A DNA stretch of 64,000 nucleotides from Arthrobacter sp. Its GTDB lineage: Bacteria; Actinomycetota; Actinomycetes; Actinomycetales; Micrococcaceae. Shown in pieces: positions 59,980 through 64,000 of the stretch (position 1 is the stretch's first letter; the number at the start of each line of letters is the position of its first letter). Under the pieces are notes generated by a model. It searched no databases, was not told the DNA's origin, and saw only the letters and a program-made list of their open reading frames with translations. Both the position numbers and the translations under genes were made by a program. The stretch lies in NCBI GenBank assembly GCA_023264815.1, contig JAHFUZ010000010.1, positions 1 through 64,000 of the forward strand, read 5' to 3'.

Positions 59980-60402
59980 GTGACTACCGAGACCGCCAAG
60001 AAGCCTTCCGTCCTGTTCGTCTGCGTCCACAACGCCGGCCGCTCCCAGATGGCCGCGGCCTTCCTGACCACCCTGGGCAAGGGGAACATCGAGGTCCGCT
60101 CTGCAGGATCCCAGCCTGCCGATAAGGTCAACCCTGCCGCCGTCGAGGCCATGGCCGAGCTCGGCATCGACATGTCCGCCGAGATTCCGAAGATCCTCAC
60201 CACCGAGGCGGTCAAGGAGTCCGACGTGGTGATCACCATGGGCTGCGGCGATGAGTGCCCGTACTTCCCGGGCAAGCGGTACGAGGACTGGGTGCTGGAG
60301 GATCCGGCCGGCCAGGGTGTGGACGCCGTCCGGCCCATCCGGGACGAGATCAGGACCCGCATCGAGGGGCTCATCGAGTCCCTGATCCCTGCCGCCAAGT
60401 AA
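59980..60402 (+). CDS. arsC: Arsenate reductase ArsC
   Basis: SVLFVCVHNAGRSQMAAAFL and TMGCGDECPYFPGKRYEDW; GTG start. Confidence 0.93.
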   Translation: MTTETAKKPSVLFVCVHNAGRSQMAAAFLTTLGKGNIEVRSAGSQPADKVNPAAVEAMAELGIDMSAEIPKILTTEAVKESDVVITMGCGDECPYFPGKRYEDWVLEDPAGQGVDAVRPIRDEIRTRIEGLIESLIPAAK

Positions 60403-60470
60403 CCCGTCCCGGACAGTGTGGTCCGGCAGGCCGCCACACCGACCACCCCACAGATGAAACAGAGGACAGC

Positions 60471-61856
60471 ATGGATCCAGTGAAGAACCTTCCCGTCGCC
60501 GTCATCGGCGCGGGACCCGTGGGACTCGCCACCGCGGCCCACCTCCTGGAGCGCGGCCTCGAACCCGTGATCTTCGAAGCCGGCCCGACGGCGGGCGCTG
60601 CCGTCGAAGAATGGCGCCACATCCGGCTGTTCTCACCCTGGCGGTTCAACCTCGACGCCGCCGCCGTCCGCCTGCTCGAGGCCACCGGCTGGGAGACGCC
60701 CCGCCTGACGGCACTGCCGTACGGCGGCGATCTCATCGACAACTACCTGGCCCCGCTGGCCGCGGTCCCGGCCATGGCGTCCCGGCTCCAGACCGGCGCC
60801 CGGGTCCTGGCCGTGACCAGGCAGGGCATGGACAAGACCCACAGCCGCAACCGAGATGCCACGCCCTTCATTGTCAGGGTGGAGCATGCCGACGGCGAGA
60901 TCCGCGACCACACAGCCGCCGCTGTCATCGACGCGTCCGGCACCTGGTCCACCTCCAACCCGCTCGGCACCTCCGGGCTGCCCGCCATCGGCGAGAACGC
61001 GGGCGGCGGCCGGATTTCCTCGCCCCTGCCGGACGTCACCGGACGGGACCGCGCTGCCTTCGCCGGCCGCCGCGTCCTGGTGGTCGGGGCAGGGCACTCG
61101 GCTGCGAACACTTTGATCAACCTGGCCGACCTCGCCAAGGAAGAACCCGGAACCAGCATCCTCTGGGCCGTCCGTGGAGCCTCCGCCGAGAAGGTTTACG
61201 GCGGTGGAGATGCCGACGGCCTGCCGGCCCGCGGCCAGCTCGGCTCCCGGCTTCGCCGGTTTGTTGGGGCGGGAAGGATTGAGCTGCACACCGCCTTCGG
61301 TATCTCCTCACTGAAAACCCTGGACTCCGGCATCAGCGTCGAAGCTGCCGACGGCCGGACCTTGGAGGCCGACATCATCATCCCCTGCACCGGTTTCCGT
61401 CCGGACCTGGACATCCTGCGTGAGCTCCGGCTCGACCTGGATCCCGCCGTTGAAGCGCCGTCCCAGCTCGGGCCGCTGATCGATCCCGAATTCCACTCGT
61501 GCGGCACGGTCGAGCCGCACGGTGCGAAGCTCCTGGCGCACCCGGAGAAGGACTTCTACATCGTGGGCATGAAGTCCTACGGCCGTGCTCCGACCTTCCT
61601 CCTGGCCACGGGCTACGAACAGGTCCGCTCAGTTGCTGCCGCCCTGGCAGGCGACCAAGCCGCCGCGGACGCGGTACATCTCGAACTTCCCGAAACAGGC
61701 GTGTGCTCCACCGACGCCGGGACGAGCTGCGACGTCCCCGTGGCCGTTACGGCAGGCACGGACAGCCCAGCCGGCGACGGCTGCTGCGCCGCACCCGAAC
61801 CCGTGCTCATCGGATTCCCCACCGGTCTGGCACACGGCCGCTCCGGCGGAGCCTGA
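60471..61856 (+). CDS. ArsO-like FAD-dependent oxidoreductase
   Basis: PVAVIGAGPVGLATAAHLLERGLEP, second Rossmann VLVVGAGHSAANTL, Cys-containing C-terminal tail. Confidence 0.82.
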   Translation: MDPVKNLPVAVIGAGPVGLATAAHLLERGLEPVIFEAGPTAGAAVEEWRHIRLFSPWRFNLDAAAVRLLEATGWETPRLTALPYGGDLIDNYLAPLAAVPAMASRLQTGARVLAVTRQGMDKTHSRNRDATPFIVRVEHADGEIRDHTAAAVIDASGTWSTSNPLGTSGLPAIGENAGGGRISSPLPDVTGRDRAAFAGRRVLVVGAGHSAANTLINLADLAKEEPGTSILWAVRGASAEKVYGGGDADGLPARGQLGSRLRRFVGAGRIELHTAFGISSLKTLDSGISVEAADGRTLEADIIIPCTGFRPDLDILRELRLDLDPAVEAPSQLGPLIDPEFHSCGTVEPHGAKLLAHPEKDFYIVGMKSYGRAPTFLLATGYEQVRSVAAALAGDQAAADAVHLELPETGVCSTDAGTSCDVPVAVTAGTDSPAGDGCCAAPEPVLIGFPTGLAHGRSGGA

Positions 61857-61913
61857 CCACAAACATCCCCACCTCCAACCAACGTTCCGGAAGCACCGGA
61901 AGGGAAAACTGCC

Positions 61914-62585
61914 ATGACTGAACACCACGAAGCGAAGCTGGGACTGCAGGACAACACCGAGATTCTGCACCGGATCAGCAGCCGCCTCGCTGATCGCTAT
62001 GCCGGAACATTCGCTGCCGAGACGGTGGAACGCTATGTCTTCGAGTCCTACACAGCTCTGGCGCGGACCGCCAGGATCAGCGCGTACCTGCCTGCCACGA
62101 CAGAACACTTCGCCAATGACAGGCTCCACGCACTTGCCAAATCCAAGGGAGTGATCGCGTCCGGGGTTCCCGACGTGCTCTTTGTTTGTGTGCAGAACGC
62201 CGGCCGCTCCCAGATGGCCGCCGCACTGCTGGCGGTCGAAGCCAAGGGCAGAATCCACGTCCGCTCCGCCGGTTCCATGCCGGCAGCCGAACTTGATCCG
62301 ACCGTGGTGGCCGTGATGTCCGAGATGGGCCTGGATCTAACCCGGGACTACCCGAAACCGCTCACCGACGATGTGGTGCGGGCCTCAGATGTGGTCATTA
62401 CCATGGGCTGCGGGGACTCGTGCCCGATCTACCCGGGGAAGCGCTACGAAGACTGGGACCTTACCGATCCCGCCGGGCAAAGGCTGGAGACCGTCCGGGA
62501 CATCCGCGACCAGATCCACGAGCGCGTGAGGAAACTCGTCGCGTCACTCCTGCCCTCTGATCAGAAAGAAGCAACCACCGCATGA
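61914..62585 (+). CDS. ArsC-like arsenate reductase with N-terminal three-helix-bundle domain
   Basis: N-terminal helical ILHRISSRLADRYAGTFAAETVERYVFESY, then VLFVCVQNAGRSQMAAALL...TMGCGDSCPIYPGKRYEDW. Confidence 0.9.
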   Translation: MTEHHEAKLGLQDNTEILHRISSRLADRYAGTFAAETVERYVFESYTALARTARISAYLPATTEHFANDRLHALAKSKGVIASGVPDVLFVCVQNAGRSQMAAALLAVEAKGRIHVRSAGSMPAAELDPTVVAVMSEMGLDLTRDYPKPLTDDVVRASDVVITMGCGDSCPIYPGKRYEDWDLTDPAGQRLETVRDIRDQIHERVRKLVASLLPSDQKEATTA

Positions 62586-63013
62586 GCGAAACACCCGCTA
62601 CCCCGTCCGTCCTGTTCGTCTGCAGCAAGAACGGCGGCAAATCCCAACTGGCCGCCGGCCTCATGCGGGACCTCGCCGGAGACGCCGTCACCGTTTACTC
62701 CGCAGGCACCAAGCCCGGGGCCGGGCTGAACCCCGAGTCCGTGGAATCCCTTGCCGAGCTCGGCATCAACATCACCGGCGAGCACCCGAAGCCCGTCACC
62801 GACGACGTGCTCAACGCCGTGGACGTCGTGGTTGTCCTCGGCACCGAGGCGAAGCTCGAACCCCGCGAAGGAACCCGGTTTGAGATCTGGGAAACGGACG
62901 AGCCCTCCTCCCGCGGCATCGAAGGCATGGAACGCATGCGCCTGCTCCGGGACGACATCAAAGCCCGCGTCCAAACGCTCTACGAAGGACTCGGGCGGTC
63001 GAAAATGTCATGA
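62582..63013 (+). CDS. LMW-PTPase family / ArsC-like protein with CSKNGGK P-loop
   Basis: SVLFVCSKNGGKSQLAAGLMRDLAG; ATGA overlap with the previous gene. Confidence 0.88.
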   Translation: MSETPATPSVLFVCSKNGGKSQLAAGLMRDLAGDAVTVYSAGTKPGAGLNPESVESLAELGINITGEHPKPVTDDVLNAVDVVVVLGTEAKLEPREGTRFEIWETDEPSSRGIEGMERMRLLRDDIKARVQTLYEGLGRSKMS

Positions 63014-63126
63014 CGAAGACTGCGGGTTGGACCTACATCCTTGTAGCGATGGGTGCCGTCTCAGTAATTCTGCTATGGGTTGCGACGAGACCGGCGACGA
63101 TGAGTACGCCTCAACTGCCCTCATAG
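63010..63126 (+). CDS. 38-aa predicted single-pass membrane peptide
   Basis: ATGA overlap with the upstream stop; MTKTAGWTYILVAMGAVSVILLWVATRPATMSTPQLPS*. Absent from the ORF track because of length. Confidence 0.5.
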   Translation: MTKTAGWTYILVAMGAVSVILLWVATRPATMSTPQLPS

Positions 63127-63169
63127 GACAGGTGCAGCAGGCCGGCACCCACGGCCACCAGGAGCAGGT

Positions 63170-64000
63170 TTACGCCACCTCAAGCACGCCCATCATGCCG
63201 AGGTCCTCGTGGTCCAGGATGTGGCAGTGGTAAGCGGAGCGGCCGCGGAAGTCGGTGAACGCCACCCTCACTATGACCTGCCCGTCGGCGGGGACGTTGA
63301 CCACGTCCTGCCACACGGCGGCCCGCACGGCCTGGCCGTTCTGCTCGATGATCTGCATGGGCCAGACGTGCAGGTGGAAGGGATGATCCATGGGGCCGGT
63401 GTTGGTCAGCGTCCATTCCTCGATGCTTCCGGCAGCAACCGTGGTATCTGTCCTGGCCCCGTTGAACTCCCTGCCGTTGATGGTGAACCGCATCATGCCC
63501 GGACCCATCCCCATCCCCATCCCCGCCGCGAGGATAAACCTGCGGTGAACGGCAACGGCGGAGGACCGCAGGTCCGGCGGTGAGTACTCCGCGGGCACGG
63601 CCCCGGGGGCTTCGTCGGGTTCGCCTGCGATGCGGAGGGTAGCCAGCACGGCACCTTCCGGTTCCCCGCCCGGACCGGGCGGTCCGAACCCGGGCGCCGG
63701 CATTCCTGTCATGCTTCCGCGGTCCTGGTAGAGGTAGCGGACGGCGGAGTCTGAAGTCCCTGTCGTCACGAGCAGGTCCGCCCGGTTTCCGGGCAGCAGC
63801 AACAGTTCCTCCACGCTTTCCGGTAGGGGAAAGCGTCCGGAGTCCATGCCGAGGAGCTGCAGCCGGGCTCCGTCGAGCCGGAGCCGCAGATAGCGCGCGA
63901 CGCACGCGTTGATGATTCGCCACCGCTCCCGCTGCCCGGGCCGGGCCGTCAGCTGCGGAGTGAGCTGGCCGTTGACCAGGACCAGCTGGCCCTCGCGTCC
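63170..64000 (-). CDS. Multicopper oxidase (C-terminal part; 5' end beyond window)
   Basis: HPFHLHVWPMQII, YHCHILDHEDLGMMGVLEV copper ligands; frame remains open to 64000. Confidence 0.9.
   Translation of the reverse strand, partial: GREGQLVLVNGQLTPQLTARPGQRERWRIINACVARYLRLRLDGARLQLLGMDSGRFPLPESVEELLLLPGNRADLLVTTGTSDSAVRYLYQDRGSMTGMPAPGFGPPGPGGEPEGAVLATLRIAGEPDEAPGAVPAEYSPPDLRSSAVAVHRRFILAAGMGMGMGPGMMRFTINGREFNGARTDTTVAAGSIEEWTLTNTGPMDHPFHLHVWPMQIIEQNGQAVRAAVWQDVVNVPADGQVIVRVAFTDFRGRSAYHCHILDHEDLGMMGVLEVA

Overview
A 64-kb high-GC actinobacterial chromosome segment. Protein character suggests Micrococcaceae (Arthrobacter/Pseudarthrobacter-like), but this is inference because no search was run. 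Most of the window is ordinary chromosomal coding sequence. The left edge (1..117) encodes the C-terminus of an IS5-family transposase ending 3 nt before a LOG-family gene. Main blocks: (i) a solute symporter, XRE-cupin regulator, agmatinase-family ureohydrolase and TPP-decarboxylase locus (4-9 kb); (ii) MarR, an MFS exporter and a heterodimeric ABC exporter (9.5-15.6 kb); (iii) an McrB/McrC-like pair with an unusual McrB N-terminus and an Asn in the McrC (D/E)xK motif, followed by a histidine kinase, a response regulator, an Hpt-like protein lacking the phospho-acceptor His, and a stand-alone Vsr endonuclease (16.5-23.6 kb); (iv) OYE, Tex, Rpf and adenosine deaminase genes, plus a protein combining a winged helix, a histone-H1-like linker and a pullulanase X25-like domain (26-36 kb); (v) a RecB-like nuclease/helicase, TerC, and an FdhF/YdeP oxidoreductase with a DUF6457 gene (38-46 kb); (vi) accessory genes including two decayed genes (46-52 kb); (vii) a metal and aldehyde detoxification region with a CmtR-like/CDF operon, DUF1326/DUF2182, glutathione-independent formaldehyde dehydrogenase, and an arsenic locus with four ArsC/LMW-PTPase domains, an aquaporin, an ArsO-like flavoprotein, a translationally coupled 38-aa membrane ORF, and a multicopper oxidase cut by the window edge (52-64 kb). 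I saw no rRNA, tRNA, CRISPR array or prophage. Family calls come from reading the protein sequences and were not database-verified.
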